Below, in pieces: positions 37,701 to 46,619 of a stretch of 64,000 nt of DNA (positions within the stretch are counted from its first letter, which is position 1; each line of letters starts with the position of its first letter). Position numbers and translations under genes: made by a program. Source of the DNA: Bythopirellula polymerisocia (GTDB lineage Bacteria > Planctomycetota > Planctomycetia > Pirellulales > Lacipirellulaceae); the NCBI RefSeq assembly GCF_007860015.1, contig NZ_SJPS01000004.1, positions 627,567-691,566 of the forward strand. Direction: 5' to 3'. The notes under the pieces are model-generated. The model did not search any database. It saw only the letters and a list, made by a program, of their open reading frames with translations, and had not been told where the DNA came from.

Positions 37701-40058
37701 TGTCATCATAACACAGTCGAAGGCCACGATCGCAGTAACGGCCGGATTTACAAAATCGCCTATGGCGATGATAAGTACGCGCCTATAGATTTAGCCGATC
37801 GAACCGACCTGGAATTAGCGGAGTTGGTACTCAAAAAGAACGATTGGTATGTTCGCCATGGACGGCGCCTCATGCAAGAGCGACATGCTGCCAAAGGGGT
37901 GTCCAAGCCAGCCCGCGACCGGCTCTCTGAAATTGCCACATCAAACCCTGACGCGACGCGTAGGTTACGGGCTATGTGGGCGTTGCACGTTACCGGGGGG
38001 ATCACTGGCGATCTGCTTTCGAGTTCGATAATCGATAAGGACGAACATGTCCGAGCGTGGACTATACAGTTGGTGCTGGAGGAGAACTCTCCGGAATTAA
38101 AAGCCGAGCTACTGCCAGAGATGGCTCGGATGGCCCAAGATGACCCATCGCCTGTCGTGCGACTCTACATTGCCTCAGCCCTCCAAGACCGCGTGCCCCT
38201 TGAGTCTCGCTGGTCAATCCTGGAATCCTTGCTCGCACATTCCTTGGACGCGAACGACCACAATCTCCCACTCATGTATTGGTATGCTGCCGAACCTCTT
38301 GCCAAAGTTGATCCAGCACGAGCCTTTGCACTTGGACTTTCTTGCGGTAAGACGATTCCACTTGTGCGGAAATTCATGATCCAGCGCATAGCAAGCGGCG
38401 GCTCGCAAGCGGCATTGGTATTACTGCTCGATCGAATTATCGAGTCGGAAGACCAGGAAGAACATGCGGAAATTATCCGCGGCATTCGCGAGGCACTCCA
38501 AGGGCGTCGGCAAGTAGCGCCTCCACAGAATTGGCCCGCCGCATTTGCAAAACTGCGCAGCAGTGACAATGAAGACTTGCTTTCGCAAGCACTTGCTCTC
38601 GGGGTAACATTCGGTGATCAAGAGGCGATGAACGCATTTCGCGTAATCGTTGGCGACCCCAAGGCGAGTCTTGGAGATCGACGCCAGGCGCTTGATGCGT
38701 TGTTGCGAGCAAAAGATTTGAAACTCCCGCAGGTGCTTCTTGCCAGCCTCTCTGAGCCGGCCCTTCGAGAGTCAGCTCTTCTTGGTCTTGCTTTGTACGA
38801 TGACCCGTCCGTTCCGAAATCTGTACTAGATATTTATGATGAGCTAAGCCCATCAGAAAAGCGCGCTGCACTTGCAACACTCTGTTCCCGTACAGCATAC
38901 GGCCTTGAGTTGCTCAAAGCCATCCAGGCTAAACAAGTTCCGACTGCAGACGTCCCGGCTGACCTAATTCGTCAACTTCAGAACCTTAAGAATTCCGAAC
39001 TCGATTCCTTGCTCGCCAATACCTGGGGGCAGGTCCGCAGCACCCCGGAGGACAAAGCAAAACTTATCGCCGAATTGTGCTCTCTCGTTGCCAATCCCCC
39101 CTCGGCGCCCGACCCTGAGATGGGCCGAGCTATATTTGCAAAGACTTGCCAGCAGTGTCACACGCTCTACGGCGTTGGTGCACAAATTGGGCCCGACCTC
39201 ACTGGGTCGAACCGCTCTGACTTAGACTACTTACTGACGAACATTGTTGATCCTAGTTCAGTTATCACAAAAGACTATCAACAAACAATTGTTCTCACGG
39301 ATGACGGGTTAGTCGTTTCTGGTCTCGTAAAGGCCGAAGATGACAACTCGGTGACTATTCAGACCACAACCAACGTCGTGGTGATCCCTAAAAACGAAAT
39401 CGAAGATCGCTATTTGAGCGAACAATCGATGATGCCTGACGACCAATTGAAGCAATTTTCGCCTTCGGAGATTGTTTCGCTGCTCACTTATCTGGCTGCC
39501 CGGGAACAGGTCCCTGTTCTTGCCACCGAGGAAAATCAAGAGTTATTCTTTAATGGAAAAGACTTATCTGGTTGGTCTGGCGATGAGCGATTATGGTCAG
39601 TCGAGAGCAGTGAGATCGTAGGTCGCAGCACAGGACTGGAAAAAAATGCATTCTTGTTTAGCGAAATGTCAGTCGACAATTTTGAGCTGACGTTTGAAGT
39701 AAAGTTGATCGACGATGAAGGAAATAGCGGCGTACAATTCCGTAGTCAAGCAATGCAAGACGGCGAAGCAAGAGGTTATCAAGCCGACATTGGTCCTGGC
39801 TGGTGGGGCAAACTGTACGAAGAAAACGGCCGTGAAGTGCTATGGGGAGAATCTCGCGACGATTTTGTCAAAAAAGGAGACTGGAATCAGTACCGGATCG
39901 TTGCCAATGGTGGCCATATTCAAACATGGATCAATGATAAACCTTGTGTGGATTTAAACGATCCCTCTGGTGCCCGCCGAGGAGTGATCGCTTTGCAACT
40001 CCACTCCGGTGGTCCTATGGAAGTCCGATTCCGTAAGATTCGTCTTAAGGTTCTCTGA
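34797..40058 (+). CDS. giant secreted mosaic: FG-GAP, PVC dehydrogenase-like, HEAT, cytochrome c, DUF1080
   Basis: 1753 residues. After a signal peptide (1-24) come FG-GAP/VCBS repeats (about 30-400; DLNGDGHLDIVSG, DVNGDGRMDLL, DFDGDGDNDVVT, DIDGDGDQDIVTG). A jelly-roll-like domain follows (about 445-600), then the PVC membrane-bound dehydrogenase-like propeller (about 605-990; ILIFEDTDGDGKSDKRTVFA and NGRIYKIAYGD). HEAT-like repeats (about 1000-1400) precede a PVC heme-binding domain with CQQCH at 1451-1455 (about 1440-1570). A C-terminal DUF1080 domain (about 1580-1753; NGKDLSGWSGD, WNQYRIVANGGHIQTWIND) is a 3-keto-disaccharide-hydrolase-like sugar module. It begins 49 bases after the oxidoreductase gene. 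Inference: extracellular sugar oxidation coupled to a heme, with a glycan-active domain at the end. Confidence 0.93.
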   Translation: MAVSKKTLFLFLILFSMPSLASAETAENLPSYKRHQLTDQFLSEGATAVDLNGDGHLDIVSGPYWYAGPEFMDRFEYYPLKAFDIAGYSDNFLAFHYDFNSDGWSDVLVVGFPGAETCWYENPQNKPGHWRRHVVLQITDNESPTFTDVTGDGIPELVCMSGGQIGYAEIPSNDQSQPWHFRAVSPERGYERFTHGLGVGDVNGDGRMDLLEKSGWWEQPNEQNVEKWTFHEVPFSEQGGSQMFAYDFDGDGDNDVVTSLAAHAYGLSWFENIGKGESGDIEFQEHKIMGERPDEYDFGVAFSQLHAIALADIDGDGDQDIVTGKRFWAHGGHDPGGRDPAVLYWFETVRGEGAIKFVPHRIDPNSGVGTQVFVSDISGDELPDIVVGNKKGTFVFTQTSAKSEENVSGISAASDAETGLKNQPDHAHKREAEGEILATADDGRVLNLDFETGDLQDWTAEGNAFQSQPVKGDTVHIRRPELVSGHSGNFWVGTYEVGGDNVQGSLSSVPFTVTHPYASFLIGGGGGKALGVQVVRASDDKVIHHESGYNAEELRPVVVDLNEFQGEKIYLRILDHGVVGWGHVNFDHFRFHDQQPEFPKVAEGDPKPDVYPYAGLPGAEAVAVMKLPEGFKAQLFASEPEVRQPIAMAIDDRGRIWIAEAYEYPIRAPEGKGRDRILIFEDTDGDGKSDKRTVFAEGLNLVSGIELGFGGVWVGAAPYLMFIPDRDGDDRPDGEPEILLDGWAYQDTHETLNTFIWGPDGWLYGCHGVFTHSRVGKPGTPDDQRVPLNAAIWRYHPTRHEFEVFSEGTSNPWGVDFDDHGQAFCTACVIPHLFHMIQGGRYQRQAGQHFNPYIYGDIQTIADHRHYLGDNPHGGNGNSDDAGGGHAHAGAMIYLGDSWPEKYRGRIFMNNIHGQRINTDILKPEGSGFVGSHGPDFLLTGDIASQILNLRYGPDGQAFVIDWYDTNACHHNTVEGHDRSNGRIYKIAYGDDKYAPIDLADRTDLELAELVLKKNDWYVRHGRRLMQERHAAKGVSKPARDRLSEIATSNPDATRRLRAMWALHVTGGITGDLLSSSIIDKDEHVRAWTIQLVLEENSPELKAELLPEMARMAQDDPSPVVRLYIASALQDRVPLESRWSILESLLAHSLDANDHNLPLMYWYAAEPLAKVDPARAFALGLSCGKTIPLVRKFMIQRIASGGSQAALVLLLDRIIESEDQEEHAEIIRGIREALQGRRQVAPPQNWPAAFAKLRSSDNEDLLSQALALGVTFGDQEAMNAFRVIVGDPKASLGDRRQALDALLRAKDLKLPQVLLASLSEPALRESALLGLALYDDPSVPKSVLDIYDELSPSEKRAALATLCSRTAYGLELLKAIQAKQVPTADVPADLIRQLQNLKNSELDSLLANTWGQVRSTPEDKAKLIAELCSLVANPPSAPDPEMGRAIFAKTCQQCHTLYGVGAQIGPDLTGSNRSDLDYLLTNIVDPSSVITKDYQQTIVLTDDGLVVSGLVKAEDDNSVTIQTTTNVVVIPKNEIEDRYLSEQSMMPDDQLKQFSPSEIVSLLTYLAAREQVPVLATEENQELFFNGKDLSGWSGDERLWSVESSEIVGRSTGLEKNAFLFSEMSVDNFELTFEVKLIDDEGNSGVQFRSQAMQDGEARGYQADIGPGWWGKLYEENGREVLWGESRDDFVKKGDWNQYRIVANGGHIQTWINDKPCVDLNDPSGARRGVIALQLHSGGPMEVRFRKIRLKVL

Positions 40059-40226
40059 TCGATCATAGCTGGAAGGTGTTTTGACCGCACGATTCAAGCT
40101 GTTTGATCACCTATAGATTTTTTCAACCGCTATTCACACGGATTTCGCAAGGTTCATCGAAGAGTCGGCACAAGCAGATACATATTCGCTGCATGCAACC
40201 GGCCATGCTTCTTCGGGATGCCTAGG

Positions 40227-41312
40227 TTAAAAACGTCGCGATCTAACCTGAAAAGCGAAGAGACTCAGCATAAGCAATAGGGTGCCCGGCTCAGGGACTT
40301 CGGTAGTAGCTGCGATCATGGGTAAGGTTTTGCCGAACTGCGATTGCCATAACGCGAGTTCATTAGAACTACCAAGACCGGGCGTGTCACCCAGCTGCCA
40401 TTTGAGAAAGTCGGCCCCGTCGACATCTCCATCTTGATCGAAATCGCCTGTATTTGCCGCGCCGGTCGTTGCCGAGGCTTGTTGTTGAAGTAAGAGCAAT
40501 TTACTCGCGCCGCCCACTGAGCCAGTGACGGCACCAGAGTATGTATTGCCAATGGTGCTCGATCCAGTGATCGTCTCATAGATGACTGAGGCAGCAAGAT
40601 AGCTTCCGCGGTCGTTTTGGTGGGTACCATCGGCATCGTGCAACCTCATTGAGGAATTTCCGAAACCGTAGGTGTCGTACCATTCACCCCATGCATCGCC
40701 AACCCGAGCAATAGTTGCTATGTCGGAGTTATCCCACTCGCCGGGGTTCTTTTGAATACGATCGTACCCTTGGTTGGTGTAGCTGAGCATTTCGTCGACG
40801 TCGTTGTCAAAATAATCAATTAAATCTTGTTGCCCTGGAAACTTTGACCACGAGTTATAGAGTACGACAGCTGCCTGAGGTTGGTGCTGCTTGATGAGAT
40901 CAATGAGCACAGGTCCACCAAGGTCGAGGTTCGTAAGTTGAGAATCCATGAACTTGATTGCTCGCCCGGGTCGGTTGCTCTGTTCCTGCAAGACAATAGC
41001 GTCCCATTGATACGTTGCCGAGTTTGTGATCAAGTCGGTAGTGATGCTACTTTCAGCGTGGGTTTTTAGCGACCAGGAACTTTCCGCTCTCTTGGTGACG
41101 GTTCCGGTATGTGCGGGGTCGGCATCGAAAAGCCCTTGTACGTCGAGGCTAACCGCACGGGCCGAAGAATTGCCTTGAACGTAGCTGTTACCAATCATCA
41201 AAACATTAAAATCGCTACCCGGAGCAGTCCTCCCAAAACAAAGCGTAGCTGTGATCCCGGCGAGGAAAGTCGCAACAAAAAGTTTAGATTCTCTAACGGA
41301 TCGCGTTGGCAT
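40227..41312 (-). CDS. secreted SGNH-like hydrolase with dockerin-like segment and PEP-CTERM anchor
   Basis: 361 residues. A signal peptide (about 1-32) leads into a GDSL/SGNH-like fold resembling DUF4886. The nucleophile block is VLMIGNSYVQGN (Ser in GNSY), the middle block IVLQEQSNRP, and the catalytic Asp-His block HDADGTHQNDRGSYLAA. These enzymes are usually esterases, often deacetylases of glycans. An EF-hand/dockerin-like motif DFDQDGDVDGADFLKWQLG follows at about 295-335. The C-terminus is VPEPGTLLLMLSLFAF with an RSRRF tail, a canonical PEP-CTERM. The gene is downstream of a lipoprotein and a DUF1559 gene on the same strand. The exact ester substrate is unknown. Confidence 0.9.
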   Translation of the reverse strand: MPTRSVRESKLFVATFLAGITATLCFGRTAPGSDFNVLMIGNSYVQGNSSARAVSLDVQGLFDADPAHTGTVTKRAESSWSLKTHAESSITTDLITNSATYQWDAIVLQEQSNRPGRAIKFMDSQLTNLDLGGPVLIDLIKQHQPQAAVVLYNSWSKFPGQQDLIDYFDNDVDEMLSYTNQGYDRIQKNPGEWDNSDIATIARVGDAWGEWYDTYGFGNSSMRLHDADGTHQNDRGSYLAASVIYETITGSSTIGNTYSGAVTGSVGGASKLLLLQQQASATTGAANTGDFDQDGDVDGADFLKWQLGDTPGLGSSNELALWQSQFGKTLPMIAATTEVPEPGTLLLMLSLFAFQVRSRRF

Positions 41313-41366
41313 GACTGAATCGGGAGTGGAGTGGTCGCCGCTGATGGTAAAGATCTATTGTAACTG

Positions 41367-41846
41367 CTAGCGACGTCGTCCGCGCCTAATTGGCGGAGAC
41401 TGAAGCTCAAAATTCAAGTTGTCTACGTCGCCGGCTATCTCGGCAGTGAGTTCGGTACGGGAATTGTAATTGACAGGAATGTACTGTTCGAACCGATCAA
41501 CAATCTCGGTGCTGCCTGGTTCGGGAGGGACTTGCCCAGTCTTTCGCATTGCCCTGACCGCTACGTTGTAGTTCCCGGGCATAAGGGATTCGATCACAAA
41601 TTCTCCGTCGACAATATTCGCTTGAACCTGACTTTCAAGCGTCGAATCCTGTGCATAGATAAAAGTGATACTTCCCTCGGGTATCGGCTCGCCGTCAAAA
41701 GCGATTCGGCCGCTGACTGTGGCACCATCACCTCCGCAGCCAACCAGACATATACTAATGGCCCACAAAACATACCTTGGGATAGCAAGGCGAAGTGTGC
41801 GTATGAAATCGCTTAGAGGTAGTTCCCGCCGATTAGAGTTCGCCAT
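41367..41846 (-). CDS. small lipoprotein with carboxypeptidase-regulatory-like beta domain
   Basis: 159 residues from the ATG at 41846, which has GGAGAG about 6 bases upstream and lies inside the 3' end of the DUF1559 gene (14-base overlap, so translation is probably coupled). The frame is open to 41903 but that start is less likely. A hydrophobic segment ends in lipobox LVGC, followed by VSGRIAFDGEPIPEGSITF, the same opening as the lipoprotein at 27148-27588. It is a second copy of the DUF1559-lipoprotein pair. Confidence 0.87.
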   Translation of the reverse strand: MANSNRRELPLSDFIRTLRLAIPRYVLWAISICLVGCGGDGATVSGRIAFDGEPIPEGSITFIYAQDSTLESQVQANIVDGEFVIESLMPGNYNVAVRAMRKTGQVPPEPGSTEIVDRFEQYIPVNYNSRTELTAEIAGDVDNLNFELQSPPIRRGRRR

Positions 41847-42903
41847 TGAGGATCTCTCCCCCATCGAAGGTCGAAGCCGCACGCCATACCAGCAGGTCGA
41901 CATCGTTTGAAATAAACCTCACACCGCTATCAAGAAAAAGCGTATTGACACCGCCGCTGTGAGCGCTGCGTGCGGTGTTACGGTGCCACCCTTGCCATCC
42001 GGAAGAAGACTGAAAGCAGGGTACCTCTGGCTCGTCCACACATAGTCGAGTACGGTCTTTGAGCTGTTGAATAACTCCGCGGTTGTTTGGAGTCAGGCTA
42101 TGAAGATACATGACCCCGCCTCCCCAATGCAGTGCGCCGCGGGTGTCGTCCCCTTCAACAGTACGAACCTCCGAGATGGCAACCGTATTGCTCGTTCCGT
42201 CAGTCGCCTCACGCAGGGCAATTCCTCGATTGACCAAGAATGGGCCGAAACCAGACATAGCCGATTTCACTTCAGGTCGAGCTGCACCGGCCACCGGGTT
42301 TGCTACTATTTGCCCCGTAGTGCAGTTCGGATATCCGCGCCCGTCTTTGCCAACCTGCTCCCAGTTCAGGTCATCCATCCAAAGCCCACATTCTTCTTCG
42401 GGATCTGTGTAACCTGCATTAGCTGCATAGTTGCCTCGCGCGCCGTACAGGCCGTTATTCCAGGTTACGATTCCTACCGGACCATTCGAGGGACAGATGT
42501 GGGACTCAAGTATGAAATGATGCGTTGGGGTTTTTTCCGGACCGATGAATCCTTGCTCGAAATAGGGTTTCGTGAAATCCATCTCGTTAAACAGATTACC
42601 GACTTCCATGTAAGGCATCGTCTCGGTTACCCAGGTGCCAAGTGAATCGATGCCGGTGGCTGACGTTTTCTGTCGCCAATCCCCTTTAGGAAGGGTCTTT
42701 TTGGCCGATTCAAAATTCATGACGGCTAGCCCGACTTGCTTCAAGTTATTGAGGCATTGAGTTCGACGGGCGGCCTCGCGTGCAGCCTGTATGGCTGGCA
42801 ACAATAAGGCTACAAGCACACCAATGATCGCGATCACTACCAAGAGCTCAACCAAAGTAAAAGCCGTCCGATGGTTTATTCGCTTAGCCGTATCCATCTC
42901 CAT
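41833..42903 (-). CDS. DUF1559 protein with type IV-pilin-like N-terminus
   Basis: 356 residues. The prepilin-like leader AFTLVELLVVIAIIG and AAREAARR precede the DUF1559 domain (NNLKQVGLAVMNFESAKKTL, HSGGVNTLFLDSGVRFISND at the end). AAGGAG lies two bases before the ATG at 42903, so the second ATG at 42897 is the likelier start. The stop overlaps the following lipoprotein gene by 14 bases. It is closely similar to the DUF1559 proteins at 27684-28748 and 46620-47654, and more so to the latter (shared KGDWRQ and GARGNYAANAG). Confidence 0.94.
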   Translation of the reverse strand: MEMDTAKRINHRTAFTLVELLVVIAIIGVLVALLLPAIQAAREAARRTQCLNNLKQVGLAVMNFESAKKTLPKGDWRQKTSATGIDSLGTWVTETMPYMEVGNLFNEMDFTKPYFEQGFIGPEKTPTHHFILESHICPSNGPVGIVTWNNGLYGARGNYAANAGYTDPEEECGLWMDDLNWEQVGKDGRGYPNCTTGQIVANPVAGAARPEVKSAMSGFGPFLVNRGIALREATDGTSNTVAISEVRTVEGDDTRGALHWGGGVMYLHSLTPNNRGVIQQLKDRTRLCVDEPEVPCFQSSSGWQGWHRNTARSAHSGGVNTLFLDSGVRFISNDVDLLVWRAASTFDGGEILNGEL

Positions 42904-42944
42904 GCTCCTTAACGATAAAACAAATCTACGTATTTAAGCCAAAA

Positions 42945-45380
42945 TCAATTACGGCGACGCCTGCTCCCTAAGCCTGCCAAGAATACCATTGCAGCCAACG
43001 ATAAAGCAGTCGGTTCAGGAACCACATTCAGCGATGGGGCAGCCACGACTTCGATTTGCACTGTTGTCGTGCCAACATAGTTAATCTGTAAAGCCAAATT
43101 GTTTGCCGCTAAATCTCCGAATGAGTCATCCACTATCAAGTTGGAAAATGTGCCCGTGATAGTCCCACTAGTTGAGGTGGCGCCGAAGCTTCGCTGCCAT
43201 GCCAGTAAATCAGCGCCATCACTGTCGCCATCACCATCGGCGTCTCCGGCATCGCTGACGCCATAGGCGCCTTGCCAGATCGCAAGGTCCGCCGAGTCGA
43301 CGCCATTGAACCCATCAAAATCCGCTGGCAGCGGGGAAGAGACAGTGGAAATGATGTCCCAGGTGTCTCCCAATACGGGAGGGAAATAAGAGGGATCAGG
43401 CGGCGGTGACACGCCTGGGACAACAACGTCAGGGTTAAGCTGAATGGTAAGAGTGCCGCCCAAGGTCACATTTCCTTCCACTTCGATTTTGTCGAAGAAG
43501 ACCCCATCGTACTCCCCTGGGTCAGGTACATAATCTTCCGCTTCGTTGATCTGGATGGTCAAGTTGGAGCCCGAGGCGAGTGTCAGATTCCCAGTGCGAC
43601 CGCCGCTCTTGACCAAATGGAGTTGTTGTGGCTGAGTACCCACGTTCAACGAACCACCTGAGTTGATCTGGATTTCGCCAACTTCGACGATAGCTTCCGG
43701 TGACAAGTCAAATCCCGTTATCAACTGTCCGGTACCATTGATCACAACTTTTGCCGCAGGCATGGATGTCCTCATTTCAATGTCTGCGTAGTTATTGGCT
43801 GTCATTGTTCCCGAATAGCTGACGCTCTCAATATTGGTGTCGGTCCCCTGATCAACCCCTATTTGAATCGAGTTATTGCCAACACTCACGCCCGGAGCGG
43901 ACGGGGTGCCATTGACCGTCACGTCGCCACCGCCGCGTAAGGCACGCGTAATCTGGAATATCCGCCGTCCATTGCCAGTGTTTCCGCCTGTGTTGGAAAC
44001 TTCCGGGGCAGTCAGGTCTAGCGTCATTGGTGCATTGACCTCTAGGTACGCAAGACCCTGAAGCCGATCGCTTTTAGGACTGGTGTTCGAACGATGGTCA
44101 ATTGTACCTGGTTGATTAAAAACGACTGTTCCGAAGCCAAATTCCTGCTCGGTATCCTCACCGTCGAAGACGAGCATGTTGCCGCCAGTCGAGTTCATTT
44201 CCAAGGTACCGCCGACCCCCTCATCCTCGCTAAGAATAACCTCATCGCCTGAGCCGTTGAATTGGATCAACCCGCGACTAGATTGAGGGAACCGCATGAT
44301 GAGATCCGATCCGACTCCACCATTAAACGTAAATGTGTTGCGAGTGCGAATCGGCAAGTTGATTGTCAGATTCTCACCCGCCGCAGCCGTATAGGAGAGA
44401 TCGCGATTAATAACCAGTCCGCCGTGGAAGCGAGCATCGTTACGGCTGAGTGTTCCATCGCCGATCTCTATGTTACCGGGAGTAGAGTGAGTGAGTGTGC
44501 CGCCGGCATTGATCTGAATCAAAGGAATATCAACGACCACTCCAGGCACAAAATTGAGTGCACCGTTGTCTACGATCACGCCTTCGCCGGCGAAAGCACC
44601 GGCAGTGACCGTGACTGTGTTCCCGCCGGCAACTTGGTACCAGTTATCGGCCACAGGCGACCCGCCTACCCATGTTCCCGCGCTGGAAAGATTACCACTC
44701 GCTTGGGAATTGACCACGTCGAATGTGTATAGTCGCGCTGGTGTATTGACGTTTTCCTTGGTATTGAACCGAAGCCGGTTAATTTCTGTTTCCGTGATGC
44801 CAAATGTAGCAAACGTATTGCCGTTTACGAACGTGCTGATATCCGATCCGAGAATCGGAATACCGATTGCTGCGTCAGCCTGGGATGGTTCTGGAGCAAA
44901 AAACACGCCGACGAGAGGTCCTGCGGCGAGAAAGTTATCAAATCCGGCCGTGGCATTTGGCGCATTGTTTTGAAAATCTGCGTCCGCAAACTCCCACGAG
45001 AAGGTAGCCTCATTAAAGGTCTGTGTGGGTCCGTCTGTGATGGAGTACAGGCGAAAGGTGTCGTTGGAGTTTCGCGCATCATCTGTGGTAACTTCGAAAA
45101 AATACGGCAAGTTGGGGTCAATTGCAGGAGACGCACCCAGGTCGAACCGAACCAGCGACTTGGATGTCAAGCTCAAGCTATTAAACGGATCGCCTCCGCG
45201 GACTTCCATGTACGTGGCCGTGCCTCGGGGTGTTCCACCTATTCCACCGTTTGAGTCAAATTCCACAAACGTGTCCGCATCGACGGAGCCCAACGACTGC
45301 TCAGCGGCATAGGCAATCGAAATCGTGGTAATCGCCGCTAACATAGCAACTGAGAACACTATAAGGAAATGTAATTTCAT
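42945..45380 (-). CDS. large secreted DNRLRE-like/autotransporter-type protein with dockerin-like repeats and PEP-CTERM
   Basis: 811 residues. A signal peptide (about 1-25) is followed by a DNRLRE-like domain (about 28-215; opening VDADTFVEFDSNGG, SLTSKSLVRFDLG). A long beta-helix-like stretch rich in Gly, Asn and Thr then runs about 220-650, with repeated short phrases such as INAGGTLTHSTPGNIEIGDG, typical of planctomycete autotransporter-like proteins. Two dockerin-like EF-hands follow (DFDGFNGVDSADLAIWQGAY, DADGDGDSDGADLLAWQRSF), and the end VPEPTALSLAAMVFLAGLG with an RRRRN tail is a PEP-CTERM. It lies upstream of the DUF1559 and lipoprotein genes on the same strand. Surface or matrix adhesion is inference. 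Confidence 0.87.
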   Translation of the reverse strand: MKLHFLIVFSVAMLAAITTISIAYAAEQSLGSVDADTFVEFDSNGGIGGTPRGTATYMEVRGGDPFNSLSLTSKSLVRFDLGASPAIDPNLPYFFEVTTDDARNSNDTFRLYSITDGPTQTFNEATFSWEFADADFQNNAPNATAGFDNFLAAGPLVGVFFAPEPSQADAAIGIPILGSDISTFVNGNTFATFGITETEINRLRFNTKENVNTPARLYTFDVVNSQASGNLSSAGTWVGGSPVADNWYQVAGGNTVTVTAGAFAGEGVIVDNGALNFVPGVVVDIPLIQINAGGTLTHSTPGNIEIGDGTLSRNDARFHGGLVINRDLSYTAAAGENLTINLPIRTRNTFTFNGGVGSDLIMRFPQSSRGLIQFNGSGDEVILSEDEGVGGTLEMNSTGGNMLVFDGEDTEQEFGFGTVVFNQPGTIDHRSNTSPKSDRLQGLAYLEVNAPMTLDLTAPEVSNTGGNTGNGRRIFQITRALRGGGDVTVNGTPSAPGVSVGNNSIQIGVDQGTDTNIESVSYSGTMTANNYADIEMRTSMPAAKVVINGTGQLITGFDLSPEAIVEVGEIQINSGGSLNVGTQPQQLHLVKSGGRTGNLTLASGSNLTIQINEAEDYVPDPGEYDGVFFDKIEVEGNVTLGGTLTIQLNPDVVVPGVSPPPDPSYFPPVLGDTWDIISTVSSPLPADFDGFNGVDSADLAIWQGAYGVSDAGDADGDGDSDGADLLAWQRSFGATSTSGTITGTFSNLIVDDSFGDLAANNLALQINYVGTTTVQIEVVAAPSLNVVPEPTALSLAAMVFLAGLGSRRRRN

Positions 45381-45550
45381 GGCTGAAAGGCCTAGTCAGT
45401 AAGTTTAAGAATTGACGGATACGGAAAAATAGGCGTACAAACCCACACCGCAAAAGAATCCAAGAGGATGCCCTGCTAACTACGCAACTGTTACGCGGCG
45501 GCGTTCGCTGCAAACCATTACCACCGCCAGTTAGTTTCCGTGATTAAAGC

Positions 45551-46363
45551 TTATCGCATCCGGCGACTGGAAAAACATGCCAAGCTGCACAGGAGCAGTG
45601 CAACCGAACTAGGTTCGGGAACACCAGTAAGTGCTTCATTGAAGCTAGTGGCGACGACAAGATTGTCCACGATCTGCTGACCATCGTAATCGTTGCTTTG
45701 ACGGAACGCATAGCTGAAATTGTCGGAAGCCGCAAGCGAGTTCGTCGCAGTGATGTTCGTGCTCGAAATATCGGCGGGATCGAGCCAGAGCCTACTTTGC
45801 TGGGTAGAAGCGTTGTACTCTGTCACAACTCGGTAAGTCGTATCGAATAACAACTCCGCAGCCCAGATGGCACCATCACCGATAGTACTATCTTCGGAGA
45901 GGACCAGTTTGAAGTCCCCGCCTCTATCAGGAGACAGAACGCCGACTCGAGCGCGGAAGGAAGTACCCGTACCACCGCGAAAATGGGCGAAGTACAGTCC
46001 GTTTCCGTCGAGATTGACAATGTCTGAATTGGTGTTAGCTGGTAGGCTAAAATCAAAACGGGCATAAGTAGTCGACGTGTCGCTTTGGATGGCGTAGGCT
46101 GTGCTGGCGTCCTCGCCCCCCTGCTGATTGATCACAGCAACTCCACCCGCAACTTGAATCGGATTAGTCCCACCAGCGCTATGGCCAGCCCATTCATCTC
46201 CCGGCCCTGGAGTAGGTGTCTGACCAACTAAATCACCGTCAGGATGCGAGAAATCTTCGTTGACGAGAATCGTCGCAGTGGCCGTAGAGACAAGTAGTGC
46301 TGAAACAGCTACAGCAATAGTCAGCGATTGGAACAATTGATTACATTTCGAAAGACAATTCAT
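45551..46363 (-). CDS. secreted concanavalin-like protein with PEP-CTERM anchor
   Basis: 270 residues. A signal peptide (about 1-30) is followed by a beta-sandwich domain of LamG/concanavalin type that I place only by pattern: ILVNEDFSHPDGDLVGQTP, VINQQGGEDASTAYAIQSD, YARFDFSLPANTNSD, then a repeated strand set ending with SYAFRQSNDYDGQQIVDNLV. The C-terminus is VPEPSSVALLLCSLACF with an SRRMR tail, a PEP-CTERM. The ribosome binding site GGGAGG precedes the ATG, and a hairpin at 46378-46397 lies in its leader. It lies downstream of a DUF1559 gene on the same strand, 256 bases away. Confidence 0.86.
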   Translation of the reverse strand: MNCLSKCNQLFQSLTIAVAVSALLVSTATATILVNEDFSHPDGDLVGQTPTPGPGDEWAGHSAGGTNPIQVAGGVAVINQQGGEDASTAYAIQSDTSTTYARFDFSLPANTNSDIVNLDGNGLYFAHFRGGTGTSFRARVGVLSPDRGGDFKLVLSEDSTIGDGAIWAAELLFDTTYRVVTEYNASTQQSRLWLDPADISSTNITATNSLAASDNFSYAFRQSNDYDGQQIVDNLVVATSFNEALTGVPEPSSVALLLCSLACFSSRRMR

Positions 46364-46377
46364 TAGTACCCTCCCGT

Positions 46378-46397
46378 GGGCAGCATTTGCACTGCCC
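46378..46397 (-). promoter_or_regulatory. leader hairpin before a PEP-CTERM gene
   Basis: GGGCAG (46378-46383) can pair with CTGCCC (46392-46397) across an 8-base loop. The hairpin ends about 2 bases before the Shine-Dalgarno sequence of the gene starting at 46363 (minus strand). It could modulate ribosome access, or be the terminator of the upstream DUF1559 gene, although no T-tract follows. Confidence 0.3.
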
Positions 46398-46619
46398 TCT
46401 TGAAAAGAAAATCGACAACTTAGGTTTTACGAACAAGACCCAACATTATTCCATGTTAATGCCCGCCTAGTAGGAATCGCGCGCCAAATACCCTTTATCC
46501 GAAGAATAAGGGAAATTAATTGTCAATTTCAGCGTAAGTTCGATATCTCAAACGACTTGCAAAGATTATCCACGTCCGATCATTCCTTGGGAGAGGTGAA
46601 AAGATCGAACGGGGTAGGA

